This document shows positions 53,993 through 62,405 of a DNA stretch of 64,000 nucleotides, one piece after another. A program made the translations under genes and the position numbers. Position 1 is the first letter of the stretch; every line of letters begins with the position of its first letter. The DNA is from Oscillospiraceae bacterium (GTDB lineage Bacteria; Bacillota; Clostridia; Oscillospirales; Acutalibacteraceae): NCBI GenBank assembly GCA_015065845.1, contig SVPQ01000006.1, forward strand, positions 26,953 to 90,952. The letters run 5' to 3'. Below the pieces are notes generated by a model, which was not told the DNA's origin, did not search any database, and was given only the letters and a program-made list of their open reading frames with translations.

Positions 53993-54538
53993 ATGGTATA
54001 TGTGTTTTTAGCAGATGGTTTTGAAGAAATTGAGGCTTTAGCACCGGTCGATTTTTTGCGACGTGCAGGAATTACCGTGAAAACCGCATCATTAAAAGGG
54101 AAAAACGCTGTTGGCGCACATAATATTGAAGTGATTGCTGACATCAATATAGATGATATTTCTTTGAATGAAGATGTAGAAGCTGTAATTCTTCCCGGTG
54201 GAATGCCTGGCTCACAGAACTTATATGATGACGAGAGAGTTCACAAAGCAATTGATTTTGCAGTTGATAACAACAAACTGGTTTGTGCAATATGTGCCGC
54301 ACCTTTTATATTGGGAAGAAAAGGTCTTTTAAAAGGCAAAAATGCCACTTGCTTTCCTGGATTCCAGGAGGAACTTACTGGTGCAATTGTTAAAAATCAA
54401 GGCGTTGTTAAAGATGGTAATATTATTACTGCGCAAGGTGCAGGGGTTGCGTGGGAATTTGGTGAAAAAATAGCAAGTGAATTGGTTGGTAGCGAAATTT
54501 CACAAAATATATTATTGGGGTTGCAATGGAAAAAATAA
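53993..54538 (+). CDS. DJ-1/PfpI family protein
   Basis: 181 residues from the ATG at 53993 (GAAAGGAG upstream; a TTG six codons earlier overlaps that site). The family motifs are FLADGFEEIEALAPVDFLRR, ILPGGMPGSQNL and the nucleophile-elbow Cys in VCAICAAPFILG near 105. This group includes protein deglycase-like and glyoxalase III-like proteins; many are redox sensors. The end overlaps the next gene by 13 bases. Confidence 0.93.
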   Translation: MVYVFLADGFEEIEALAPVDFLRRAGITVKTASLKGKNAVGAHNIEVIADINIDDISLNEDVEAVILPGGMPGSQNLYDDERVHKAIDFAVDNNKLVCAICAAPFILGRKGLLKGKNATCFPGFQEELTGAIVKNQGVVKDGNIITAQGAGVAWEFGEKIASELVGSEISQNILLGLQWKK

Positions 54539-55113
54539 TTGATATACGCCCGATAAAAAAACAAATGCGTTCTTCCTGCAAAGAAGCAAGGCGTTCAATG
54601 GATAAAACGCTGAAATCAAATTATGATAAAAAAATTCAGAATAAACTTTTAAATCTTTTTGTGGTACGCGAAGCGGATGTTGTTTTAACTTATGTTTCAA
54701 CATCTATTGAAGTTAAAACACTTGATTTTATTTCTGCTCTTTTAGAGCAAGGTAAAAAAGTTGCAGTTCCTAAATGCCTTAACGATAAAGGCGATATGGA
54801 TTTTTTTCTTATAAATTCTTTAGACGATTTGGAAGATGGTTTTTTTGGTGTAAGAGAACCAAATCCTGAAATTGCTGAAAAAGTACTGACAACTGAGAAA
54901 ACTGTTTGTGTAGTTCCTGCGTTTTTATTTGATGAAAAGGGCTATCGTTTGGGTTATGGTAAAGGTTACTATGATAGATTTTTATCAAAATTCAGTGGCA
55001 AAACAGTTGGTATATGTTATGAAGAAAATATTCGCGATTCTTTAATGCACGGTAAATATGACCGTCCTGTGACATTGATTGTAACAGAAAAAAGAATTGT
55101 TGATTTATCATAA
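54526..55113 (+). CDS. 5-formyltetrahydrofolate cyclo-ligase
   Basis: 195 residues with an N-terminal basic ATP-binding helix (IKKQMRSSCKEARRSM), the middle VAVPKCLNDKGDMDFFLI and the signature GYRLGYGKGYYDRFL near 145. It converts 5-formyl-THF to 5,10-methenyl-THF using ATP. It starts inside the DJ-1 gene and lies 39 bp before mltG. Confidence 0.93.
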   Translation: MEKIIDIRPIKKQMRSSCKEARRSMDKTLKSNYDKKIQNKLLNLFVVREADVVLTYVSTSIEVKTLDFISALLEQGKKVAVPKCLNDKGDMDFFLINSLDDLEDGFFGVREPNPEIAEKVLTTEKTVCVVPAFLFDEKGYRLGYGKGYYDRFLSKFSGKTVGICYEENIRDSLMHGKYDRPVTLIVTEKRIVDLS

Positions 55114-55152
55114 ATTATGGCGTAAAACTATAAATATCAGAAGGAGTAAATT

Positions 55153-56904
55153 ATGGCTCGAGATTACAATGATTACGAAGACCTTTTGAAAAATTTTGAT
55201 GATTATACTTCAAAGAGTAAACCACAAAGTTCATCAAGAGACATCTTCAGCGACAGTAGTTCTGTTAATCGTGATACAAAACCTGATATTGAGCGAAAAG
55301 AGTTTGTCAGAAATGACTTTAAACCAACTCCAATCCGTTCAGATACAAGCAGTAATAATATGTATTTTGATAAAACAGAACCGCCTACACCAAAAAGAAA
55401 ACAAAATCCTAACAGTCCTTTTTACAGAGACCCTGAAAGAGATTTGCCTACTCCAAAAAGCGGTAGCAGAGGCAATGACGCATTCAAGGCTGCAAAAGGA
55501 ATGTTGCCGAAGTCTAAAGCAGATGCGTATTTAGACGAGCTGGACAGAGAAGAAAGCAGAAAACGCAGTCGATTTGAACGCGAAAATAAAAAATCTTCTT
55601 ACAAAGGTGAGGTTTATTTTTCAAATCCACCACAAGAGATTAAAGAAGAAGCAGAGCGTCAGAAACGCGGTGGCGCTTCTCCTTATGGCAAATATGCAAG
55701 AAATACAAGTGGTGATAAAGTAACTTCTGCACCGCCTGTAACACCTAAACAAAGGCGTGAAATTGCAATGAAAAAGCGTCAGAAAGAACGCAGAGCACAA
55801 GGTCTCTTAAATACTAAAGAAAAACTTCAACGCCTTGCAATTTATGTTTTGATTGTTGCAATTTCCAGTGCAATTCTTTGTTTCTATGGTATTCGTTGTA
55901 TTAACGATATTCTTGCTATTGAGAAGACAGAGTATGAATGTGAAGTTACAATCTCTGCAGGTGCAACAGACAGTGAAGTTATAAGTATTCTTAAAGATAA
56001 TGATTTAATAAGAAATGAACTTTTCTGCAATTTGTTTGCAAAACTCATAAATGGTAGTGGTGAATATGTTTCAGGTTCTTACACTCTTAATGCCGATTGG
56101 GGACTTGAAAAAATGCTCTCTACAATGCAGGAAGGTAATAACTATTCAGAAACAATCACGCTTACATTCCCAGAAGGCTATACAATTGACCAGATAGCAG
56201 AAAAACTCGAAGCAAACAAAGTTTGTACAGCTTCAAGTTTCATTAAAACAATGCAGTCTGTAGATTTCTCTACTGAATACGCTTTCCTGAAAAATCAGGC
56301 AAATAAAGAATCAAGATTCCGTGCTCTTGAAGGTTATATTTATCCTGATACTTATGAATTCTATGTAGGCGAAAATGCATCGAGTGTTGTAAGGCGTTTC
56401 TTAGATAACTTTGAGTCAAAATGGACTGCAGATTATCAGAAACAAGCAAAAGAATTAGGAATGACAGTAGACGAAATTGTTACATTAGCCTCTATCATTC
56501 AGGCTGAGGCGGCTAACTCAGGGCAGATGAAAGATATTTCTTCAGTTCTTCACAACCGTCTTGACAAGCCCGGTACATTCCCAAGATTAGAGTGTGACTC
56601 AACAGAAAAATATCTTGTCGAGACAATAAAGGTAACACTCACTTCTTCAACAACTGATACACAGAAATATATCGCATACCGCGATTTATATGATACTTAT
56701 AGTACCGATTGTAAAGGTCTTCCTGTTGGTGCAATTTGTAACCCAGGTTCTTCTGCGATTGCCGCGGCGTTGTATCCGTCAGATACAAACTACAATTATT
56801 TCCGTCACGATGTTAAGGGTAAAGTTTATTATGCAAATACCTTTGCAGAGCATGAGCAGAATGGTTATACAGCATCTGCTGTTACAGCTGACGATGAAGA
56901 GTAA
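55153..56904 (+). CDS. mltG: Endolytic murein transglycosylase MltG (YceG-like)
   Basis: 583 residues. The first 225 are cytoplasmic, disordered and rich in Ser, Lys and Arg (RDYNDYEDLLKNFDDY start). One membrane helix lies at about 228-250, then a LysM-like part and the YceG domain with the catalytic Glu in LASIIQAEAANSGQ near 455, and later CNPGSSAIAAALYPSDTNYN. The enzyme cleaves nascent glycan strands and limits their length. The long N-terminal tail is common in clostridial homologues. The AGAAGGAG site supports the start. The bidirectional terminator follows at once. Confidence 0.94.
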   Translation: MARDYNDYEDLLKNFDDYTSKSKPQSSSRDIFSDSSSVNRDTKPDIERKEFVRNDFKPTPIRSDTSSNNMYFDKTEPPTPKRKQNPNSPFYRDPERDLPTPKSGSRGNDAFKAAKGMLPKSKADAYLDELDREESRKRSRFERENKKSSYKGEVYFSNPPQEIKEEAERQKRGGASPYGKYARNTSGDKVTSAPPVTPKQRREIAMKKRQKERRAQGLLNTKEKLQRLAIYVLIVAISSAILCFYGIRCINDILAIEKTEYECEVTISAGATDSEVISILKDNDLIRNELFCNLFAKLINGSGEYVSGSYTLNADWGLEKMLSTMQEGNNYSETITLTFPEGYTIDQIAEKLEANKVCTASSFIKTMQSVDFSTEYAFLKNQANKESRFRALEGYIYPDTYEFYVGENASSVVRRFLDNFESKWTADYQKQAKELGMTVDEIVTLASIIQAEAANSGQMKDISSVLHNRLDKPGTFPRLECDSTEKYLVETIKVTLTSSTTDTQKYIAYRDLYDTYSTDCKGLPVGAICNPGSSAIAAALYPSDTNYNYFRHDVKGKVYYANTFAEHEQNGYTASAVTADDEE

Positions 56905-56905
56905 A

Positions 56906-56945
56906 AAAACAGTAGGAGTTCTCGTGAGAGAATTCCTACTGTTTT
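56906..56945. terminator. Bidirectional terminator
   Basis: ACAGTAGGA and TCCTACTGT with an inner TTCTC/GAGAA stem, A-run before and T-run after. It closes mltG (+) and touches the hemW stop codon (-). Confidence 0.92.
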
Positions 56946-58057
56946 TATATGAGTTCAGAAATAACTGTATTAGAGAGCAAAAATCCTTTTTCTGTAAGTG
57001 AAATAATATTATTTTTATAATCAATTAAGCCTTGTTCTTTTAAGAAAGAGACTTTTTCTATTATTCTTTTTATAGCGGTTTCGCCAAATTTCATATTTAA
57101 TTCATCTAAATTAAGACCCTGTTTCAAACGGAGTCGAAGCATTATAAATTCTTCTTCGTCACCACCATCACAATCAAAAACAGGCGGTTTACCATTTAAA
57201 AATGAATTTATATCATTTTCAAAATAATATCTTTTTCCGTTTATAAATGAATGAGCGGAAGGGCCAAGACCTAAATAATCATTAAGTAACCAGTATTTCG
57301 TGTTATGTCTGCTTTCATAGCCATCTTTTGCAAAATTTGAAATTTCATAATGATTAAAACCAATATTTTTTAAGTAGTCGCTTGTGAATTCATAAAAGTC
57401 ACAAACGGTATTTTCATCGGGTAAATTCAGTTTATTCTGCATTTTATAAAAAGGTGTGTTTTCTTCTAAATTGAGTATATAAGCACTTATGTGCTTAACA
57501 TCACATTCTTTAATAAAATCAAGAGTTTCCTTAAGTGTTTCAATGGTCTGGTGCGGTACCCCCAGCATAATATCAAGTGAAATATTGTCGATTTCATTTA
57601 TTTTTAATTCGTTAATTATATCAAAAATCCGTTGTTTGCCAGAACTTCTGCCGAGCTTTTTTCTTTCGATATCAATGGCAGATTGCATACCTAGTGATAC
57701 TCTGTTTACGCCGCATTTCTTAAAATAGGGTATAAGTGATTTTATATCAGAATTTGGGTTACATTCAATAGTGATTTCAGCATCATCAGTAATTTTATAA
57801 TTTTCTTTTATCGTAGTAATAATGTCATAAATAGCTTCTCCACTTAAAACAGAGGGAGTGCCACCACCTAAATATACGGTGTCAAAAATTTCTGATTTTG
57901 CATTATAGATGCCCTTAAAGCGTCTACCAGTTTTTATTTCATCAGTCAGAGAATTAACATAATCTACTTGTAAATCAACAGAATTCGTCAAAGAGTAAAA
58001 ATCGCAGTAGGGACATTTCGACTTGCAAAAAGGAATGTGAATGTATATGCCGTTCAT
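56945..58057 (-). CDS. hemW: Radical SAM protein HemW (oxygen-independent coproporphyrinogen III oxidase-like)
   Basis: 370 residues. The radical SAM cluster motif HIPFCKSKCPYCDF has Cys at 11, 15 and 18. GGGTPSVL (near 65), IECNPNS, RVSLGMQS and LNLEENTPFY follow, then the C-terminal HemN domain with DYLGLGPSAHSFINGKRY. HemW is thought to be a heme chaperone, not a true coproporphyrinogen oxidase. The ATG is 3 codons before IYIHIPF, as usual. It is a single gene on the minus strand. Confidence 0.93.
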   Translation of the reverse strand: MNGIYIHIPFCKSKCPYCDFYSLTNSVDLQVDYVNSLTDEIKTGRRFKGIYNAKSEIFDTVYLGGGTPSVLSGEAIYDIITTIKENYKITDDAEITIECNPNSDIKSLIPYFKKCGVNRVSLGMQSAIDIERKKLGRSSGKQRIFDIINELKINEIDNISLDIMLGVPHQTIETLKETLDFIKECDVKHISAYILNLEENTPFYKMQNKLNLPDENTVCDFYEFTSDYLKNIGFNHYEISNFAKDGYESRHNTKYWLLNDYLGLGPSAHSFINGKRYYFENDINSFLNGKPPVFDCDGGDEEEFIMLRLRLKQGLNLDELNMKFGETAIKRIIEKVSFLKEQGLIDYKNNIISLTEKGFLLSNTVISELI

Positions 58058-58131
58058 AAAATCACCAGTTCAGAGTGACTGTATTAAACCATATCCGGTT
58101 CTGATTCACTCATTTAACCCTAATTATACTA

Positions 58132-58332
58132 TCAGGGGTTAGTTTTTTCAATATATTTTTCTTGTTTTGCTAAGACGAACTTATTTTTACATCCCCCAAA
58201 TTCATTTTTGCATTTTAAGTGATTAAGACATTTCAGCTTCTTTTTGCCGTTATAATAAGCAGTTTCCTGCAAAATAATATTTTTGTTTACAACAGAGCAG
58301 TACTGTTCATAAGTAAAAGCGTGTTTGTCCAA
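58132..58332 (-). CDS. Small Cys-rich protein, hypothetical
   Basis: 66 residues from a TTG at 58332 with AAAGG nine bases upstream; an earlier TTG abuts that site. Five Cys residues occur, with CLNHLKCKNEFGGCKNKF in the middle, and the protein is Lys-rich. Such a pattern could bind a metal, but no standard motif is complete. Coding status rests on the ribosome site and on the spacing between hemW and bofA only. Confidence 0.42.
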   Translation of the reverse strand: MDKHAFTYEQYCSVVNKNIILQETAYYNGKKKLKCLNHLKCKNEFGGCKNKFVLAKQEKYIEKTNP

Positions 58333-58458
58333 TAAAATCAACCTTTCAGAAAATTTCTATATATAATAAGTATGCTCTTAAAAGTCAGAATATAATCTTC
58401 ATAATTTTTGTAATACAAGCATATAGATTAACAAGATAAAAATATAAATGGTGATTTT

Positions 58459-58710
58459 ATGACAGAAATTTATGTATTTGTAGGATTTTTATGTTTTATT
58501 GCATTAGTTGTTTTTAAAACAACTAAAAATTTTTTCAAAGCTTTGTTTACAAGTGTATTAGGTGGTTTAGGTGCGATGTGTGCAGTGGGTGCAATCTCTT
58601 ATTTTGTTCCCATTTCAATAGGAATAAACTGGTTGACACTTTTAATTTCTGCATTGTTTTCTGTGCCCGGAGTAATACTTGTTCTACTATTGAATGTCTT
58701 TTGCATATAA
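58459..58710 (+). CDS. bofA: BofA-family pro-sigma-K processing inhibitor
   Basis: 83 residues with two hydrophobic segments and the conserved C-terminus PISIGINWLTLLISALFSVPGVILVLLLN (residues about 50-78), close to the IPINPLTALIAGLLGVPGVILL of BofA. In B. subtilis BofA sits in the mother-cell-derived membrane with SpoIVFA and restrains the SpoIVFB protease that activates sigma-K. It is usually near recR, which is not seen here. GGTGA precedes the ATG. Confidence 0.9.
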   Translation: MTEIYVFVGFLCFIALVVFKTTKNFFKALFTSVLGGLGAMCAVGAISYFVPISIGINWLTLLISALFSVPGVILVLLLNVFCI

Positions 58711-58747
58711 TAAAAATCCGTTGTGTTAGGAAAATACAACGGATTTT
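58711..58747. terminator. Bidirectional terminator
   Basis: AAAAATCCGTTGT and ACAACGGATTTTT form a 13-bp stem between convergent bofA and the phosphate transporter gene. Confidence 0.92.
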
Positions 58748-58752
58748 TATTA

Positions 58753-59829
58753 TTAATTATTAAAATAGTTTTGTGTAGCAAAAGCAATACCATAAGCCAA
58801 CAAACCGGCAACAGTAGGGGAACTTACCCATGCAATTGCAATATTTTTAAATACGCTGAAATTAACGGTTTTTATACCTCTGGTAAGACCTGCACCAACA
58901 ACTGCACCGACAACTGCTTGCGAAGTAGAAACAGGTATTCCCATCCATTTACCCATTATAACAACAGTCAGTGCCATTGCTATAATTACTAAAAAGCCAT
59001 CCATCTGACTTATGTTAGCTATACTGCCTCCGACAGTCATCATTACACGCTTTGAATAGGTGAGAACGCCAATTGCAATAGCGATACCACCGATTGTTGC
59101 AGCTATACGAGCATCAGTAAGAAGGTTTGCAGCGACACCTGTTTTGCTGAATGCCGCGTCATAATAAAGAGCGGTAACATTTGCAGATGAATTAACACCG
59201 ATACTATAAGAAGCGAAAGCACCTGCAAATAAATAACCTGTTTTTACTATTTTGTCGTAGTGACTTAAAGAGGAAAATTTATCTTCAACAAATTTATGGA
59301 ATAAGAAGACGAGAATGAAAGAAATAATACCGGCACCCAGGGGATTTAAAATCCATGTAGAAGCAAATTTTCCGATTTGTGGAAGATTAACTGCTAAAAT
59401 TTCGGGGTCTTTGTAGTCTGCATAAAAAAGTCCCCAACCTATTATAGCACCGGTTATAGATTGGTTTGCAGAAACAGGGAATTTAAGGTAACTCATTACA
59501 AAAACAGTGAGTGCCGCACAGGTGAAAATTATTGCCGCTTTAATTGCAGATTTAAGTCGCAAAGTTTCGACTGTGCCATTTTTGATAGCGGCTAAAACCT
59601 GTGATTCTGAAGCGATTACTTCATTACTTGTAGAAAGCTCTGCAACTTTATCAATGTTGTTCGCACCACCAATAAATGCACCGACAACCACGAGAAGTGC
59701 AATTATAATAACTGCAGTTCTGTATTTTACAACTCTTGTTGCAACTGCAGTACCAAAAGCATTAGCGGCATCATTAGTACCAAGCGACCAACCCATAAAT
59801 AACCCTGCAAAAAGCAAAAGGTATATCAT
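58753..59829 (-). CDS. pit: PiT-family inorganic phosphate transporter
   Basis: 358 residues with around ten helices. The signature LGTNDAANAFGTAVATRVV lies at residues 16-34, and the second repeat has GIPVSTSQAVVGAVVG near 305. PiT proteins take up phosphate with protons or Na+. It lies 7 bp after a DUF47 (PhoU-like) gene, the normal partner of clostridial PiT transporters, so the two form an operon. Confidence 0.94.
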   Translation of the reverse strand: MIYLLLFAGLFMGWSLGTNDAANAFGTAVATRVVKYRTAVIIIALLVVVGAFIGGANNIDKVAELSTSNEVIASESQVLAAIKNGTVETLRLKSAIKAAIIFTCAALTVFVMSYLKFPVSANQSITGAIIGWGLFYADYKDPEILAVNLPQIGKFASTWILNPLGAGIISFILVFLFHKFVEDKFSSLSHYDKIVKTGYLFAGAFASYSIGVNSSANVTALYYDAAFSKTGVAANLLTDARIAATIGGIAIAIGVLTYSKRVMMTVGGSIANISQMDGFLVIIAMALTVVIMGKWMGIPVSTSQAVVGAVVGAGLTRGIKTVNFSVFKNIAIAWVSSPTVAGLLAYGIAFATQNYFNN

Positions 59830-59836
59830 AATAAAA

Positions 59837-60496
59837 TCAAGCCTTTCTTGTTACTAACATAATCTGAATTTTATCTGCAAGATTTTCAATAATATCTGAA
59901 AGTTCTGCAATTTTATCAGCGAAATCACTCATTTGCATTTTTTCTGCAAGAGTTATATCCATTTTAAATATTCTTTCGTAAAGTTTTTCTTCAATTTCGT
60001 CAACGCGTGACTCATGCTTTCTTATTTCATCAAGAATAGAATGGTCTTTTAAAAGTGAACCGAAATCAGAGAAAAGTAGACTGATACTCTTTCTTAAAAC
60101 TTCAAATTGCTCGCGGCTTATTGCTATAATATTAAGCAAATCTTCGCTATATTCATCAGGAAAAACAAATTGTTGAAATACCGACATTTTAGCATAATTC
60201 TCGCATTTGTTTGCGATAGCATCACAACTCGTTGCAATAGAAATGAGGTCTTCTCTTGTAGCAGTTAAGTATGAGCTACCAACAAGAGAGTCAATCATTT
60301 TTCTTAATGAAATATCTGCAACAGCTTCTGCTTCGCTTATTCCTTTTGCCAAAGCACTTAATGAATCAAATGATACATTAGGGGAGGAAGATGCACGAAT
60401 AAAACTTTCAAACTGAATAAGACAGTTTTCAACGTCGTTAATCTGCTCCATAATAAGCATGTGAACAGGGTTGTTTTTGATTTTGTGGTTAAACAT
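59837..60496 (-). CDS. DUF47 family PhoU-like phosphate transport regulator
   Basis: 219 residues from the ATG at 60496 with GGAGG upstream; an in-frame ATG 14 codons earlier lies in the promoter region. It is all-helical, with acidic repeats (AEAVADISLRKMIDSLV, RKHESRVDEIEEKLYERIF, DKIAELSDIIENLADKIQIM) as in the two three-helix bundles of PhoU/DUF47, which bind metal clusters and modulate the cognate PiT transporter. An unusual inverted repeat covers its promoter and ribosome site. Confidence 0.92.
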   Translation of the reverse strand: MFNHKIKNNPVHMLIMEQINDVENCLIQFESFIRASSSPNVSFDSLSALAKGISEAEAVADISLRKMIDSLVGSSYLTATREDLISIATSCDAIANKCENYAKMSVFQQFVFPDEYSEDLLNIIAISREQFEVLRKSISLLFSDFGSLLKDHSILDEIRKHESRVDEIEEKLYERIFKMDITLAEKMQMSDFADKIAELSDIIENLADKIQIMLVTRKA

Positions 60497-60499
60497 AAA

Positions 60500-60558
60500 A
60501 TCCCTCCGAATTTTCTTATATACATTTATATTATACAAGAAAATCGGAAGGGATACAA
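60500..60558 (-). promoter_or_regulatory. Promoter and inverted repeat upstream of DUF47-PiT operon
   Basis: On the minus strand TTGTAT (60553-60558), 17 bp, TATAAT (60530-60535). An approximately 17-bp inverted repeat (ATCCCTCCGAATTTTCTT at 60500-60517 against AAGAAAATCGGAAGGGAT at 60537-60554, one bulge each) flanks the -10 and includes the Shine-Dalgarno GGAGGG. It may be an operator. Confidence 0.75.
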
Positions 60559-60589
60559 TAGAAATATTATTATTTATAATTTTGTTATA

Positions 60590-61102
60590 TTACCCGTGAC
60601 CTCTGCAAAGAATATGTTCTACCAGAGCCGTGAAAATTGTAGTTATTATGTTTGAAATAATTATTCCTTTAATAAGTCCTTGTTGGTTTTCTACATCCTT
60701 TTTTACACCGTAATAAACAATAGGGAATTCAACGATGAGTGTAAGAAACAGGTAACCGAACCCAACAATATACATTGGCGCACGCTCTAACATTGTAGAA
60801 AAATCATATATAGAATGTGGCATCAATGAACTTAAATAATCGCATAAATACGGTGTAAGGAACGAAAGTAGATTACCGAGGATTACAAATGTAATAATTT
60901 TGTTGAATTTAGTGCTTTTTGAAAAATAATATATCAATAAAATTTCAGTAGCCAGAGTTACAATAATTGCGAAGGGTAGAATATATATCGGGCGAAATGG
61001 TGTAAGCCATGCCCATGAAGAATTTGCAAATGCTGATACAGGAACAGAAAACAGCAAAATAAAAGTCATTAAAACAATATTTATGTTTTTTGTTTTATTC
61101 AT
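60590..61102 (-). CDS. Membrane protein of unknown function
   Basis: 170 residues from the ATG at 61102 (AGGGAGTG upstream). An N-terminal signal-like helix (NIVLMTFILLFSVPVSAFA) is followed by WAWLTPFRPIYILPF and four more helices; the C-terminus is HILCRGHG. I recognise no family. It has no operon partner in the same direction within 100 bp of its stop. Confidence 0.65.
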   Translation of the reverse strand: MNKTKNINIVLMTFILLFSVPVSAFANSSWAWLTPFRPIYILPFAIIVTLATEILLIYYFSKSTKFNKIITFVILGNLLSFLTPYLCDYLSSLMPHSIYDFSTMLERAPMYIVGFGYLFLTLIVEFPIVYYGVKKDVENQQGLIKGIIISNIITTIFTALVEHILCRGHG

Positions 61103-61213
61103 ATTATGAACACTCCCTAAAAATTTGATTTGTTGAGAATATATCATAATATAAAGCTCTGTTCAACAATTGTACCAAATCTTAATTTGATCTTAATAAA
61201 ATTGTAATATTTT

Positions 61214-61696
61214 TTATGATATCACTTTAAATACTACTTCAAAATTAGCACTTTCGCCAGCAACAACAAGAGAAATTTCACCCTCGAGATTATTAAGTGA
61301 AAAATTCTGACCTGATTCATTTGGGATGAAGTCGTGAACGATTTTATCATCTGCTAAAATTAAAAGTCGTGCATTACCTTTGGTAACTGAAAATTTTTGA
61401 ATTTCAATTGTGTCGGAAGATGTTAAAGGATTTGCTGTGCCGAGCGTAGTCGAACCATTAAAGAGTTTGCCGAGATACCAATATTCATTTTTCACTTCAT
61501 CAAATGTAACTATATTTAAAGTTGAACTGTCCATTCCCTCAATAATATCTTCATCGGTAATTTTGCAAAGTGAATAATTATCTTCACCATTTGTGTCTTT
61601 ATATTCTTTCGAGTTGCCTAAATTAGGAAAAAACATAATAAGTGCAACCACAAAGATAGCAAAAATTATAATACCGGTTTTTCTGTTTTTAAACAT
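61214..61696 (-). CDS. Membrane-anchored exported protein of unknown function
   Basis: 160 residues from the ATG at 61696; an ATG three codons upstream is too close to AGGAGG. One N-terminal helix (TGIIIFAIFVVALIMFF) and an extracytoplasmic beta-rich domain (SSTLNIVTFDEVKNEYWYLG, SLNNLEGEISLVVAGES, FEVVFKV). No family recognised. Its ribosome site is partly inside a strong hairpin (61709-61736), so translation may be controlled. Confidence 0.65.
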   Translation of the reverse strand: MFKNRKTGIIIFAIFVVALIMFFPNLGNSKEYKDTNGEDNYSLCKITDEDIIEGMDSSTLNIVTFDEVKNEYWYLGKLFNGSTTLGTANPLTSSDTIEIQKFSVTKGNARLLILADDKIVHDFIPNESGQNFSLNNLEGEISLVVAGESANFEVVFKVIS

Positions 61697-61708
61697 AAAA
61701 ATCATCTC

Positions 61709-61736
61709 CTCCTAATTATTGTAACATAATTAGGAG
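61709..61736 (-). promoter_or_regulatory. Hairpin sequestering the Shine-Dalgarno of the 61214 gene
   Basis: CTCCTAATTAT (61709-61719) and ATAATTAGGAG (61726-61736) are perfect 11-bp complements with a 6-nt loop. In the minus-strand RNA the second arm read contains AGGAG of the SD stretch AGGAGGAG, so folding would limit ribosome access. The A/U-rich stem could melt with temperature. Confidence 0.65.
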
Positions 61737-61782
61737 AAGATGTCATCTTAAGAAATTGTAAGAAAATTTTTTAATATAGTAC

Positions 61783-61811
61783 TTGACAAGTGATAATATT
61801 GGTAGTATAAT
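61783..61811 (+). promoter_or_regulatory. Promoter of tRNA-Gln
   Basis: TTGACA (61783-61788), 17 bp, TATAAT (61806-61811): exact consensus in both boxes, as is usual for tRNA genes. Confidence 0.92.
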
Positions 61812-61823
61812 ATCAAGCGTTCT

Positions 61824-61897
61824 AGCGGGATAGTGTAACGGTAGCACGACAGACTCTGACTCTGTTTGTTGGGGTTCGAATCCCTATCCCGCTGCCA
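61824..61897 (+). tRNA. tRNA-Gln(CTG)
   Basis: 74 nt with encoded CCA. Acceptor AGCGGGA/TCCCGCT, anticodon stem ACAGA/TCTGT with loop CTCTGAC giving CTG, T-arm GGGGTTCGAATCCC. Confidence 0.96.
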
Positions 61898-61938
61898 AAA
61901 CGAAAATCCGTTCACCAAAGTGGACGGATTTTTGTTTT
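61897..61938 (+). terminator. Terminator after tRNA-Gln (module copy 1)
   Basis: AACGAAAATCCGTTCAC and GTGGACGGATTTTTGTTTT pair. The same hairpin recurs at 62991-63032 and 63622-63665 with a different loop. Confidence 0.88.
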
Positions 61939-62043
61939 GTATTATTCATTATTCAATATTCATCATTCACTATTCATTAAAGAAGAACGGATTTTCAATG
62001 AATGATGAATAATGAAGTCGCTTACGCTGATGAATAATGAATA
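61938..62043. repeat. Heptamer island 10 (module copy 1)
   Basis: Units TTCATTA/TTCAATA/TTCATCA/TTCACTA (61944-61978) are followed by GAACGGATTTTCAATG, then the inverse units TGATGAATAATGAAT and GTCGCTTACGCTGATGAAT. The two arrays are mutually complementary. Confidence 0.8.
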
Positions 62044-62108
62044 AATTTTTTATTAAGTAGCAATATTTCATTTTTTGTGATATAATAACGCATAAGGAGA
62101 TGAGATTT

Positions 62109-62393
62109 GTGTTTGCGAAAGTTACATATTTGGGTTTTTATCCATTAGGTTCAGATGTTATTTACAATGCTGTGAGAATTATGCAAAAAAACTGGACTAA
62201 ATATAAACATTTTGTTATACCAATTGGTAAGAAAGAAACTGTAACACCGTTTTGGGGGAATGTGTTTTATGCAACAGAAAAAGATGTTACAGTATTTTTT
62301 GTCGCAATAGAGTATGGATATGGTAAATATCATATTTTTTCCATAAATAATAAGTCACAGGAAAAAATGCTGAAGAAAATATCTCATTCGTAA
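62109..62393 (+). CDS. Small orphan protein
   Basis: 94 residues from a GTG at 62109, which has AAGGAG nine bases upstream; the ATG at 62100 directly abuts that site. The protein begins FAKVTYLGFYPLGSD and contains VIPIGKKETVTPFWGNVFYA; no membrane helix is certain. A TATAAT at 62081-62086 in a TGTGATATAAT context is the likely promoter. The next gene starts 12 bp later. I recognise no family. The location in a repeated, tRNA-linked module suggests accessory DNA. Confidence 0.6.
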   Translation: MFAKVTYLGFYPLGSDVIYNAVRIMQKNWTKYKHFVIPIGKKETVTPFWGNVFYATEKDVTVFFVAIEYGYGKYHIFSINNKSQEKMLKKISHS

Positions 62394-62405
62394 GCAGGTT
62401 ATTTT

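Noticed and set aside
54512..54703. Minus-strand frame across the DJ-1/cyclo-ligase junction
   Set aside because: No ribosome site, and both plus-strand genes are clear.
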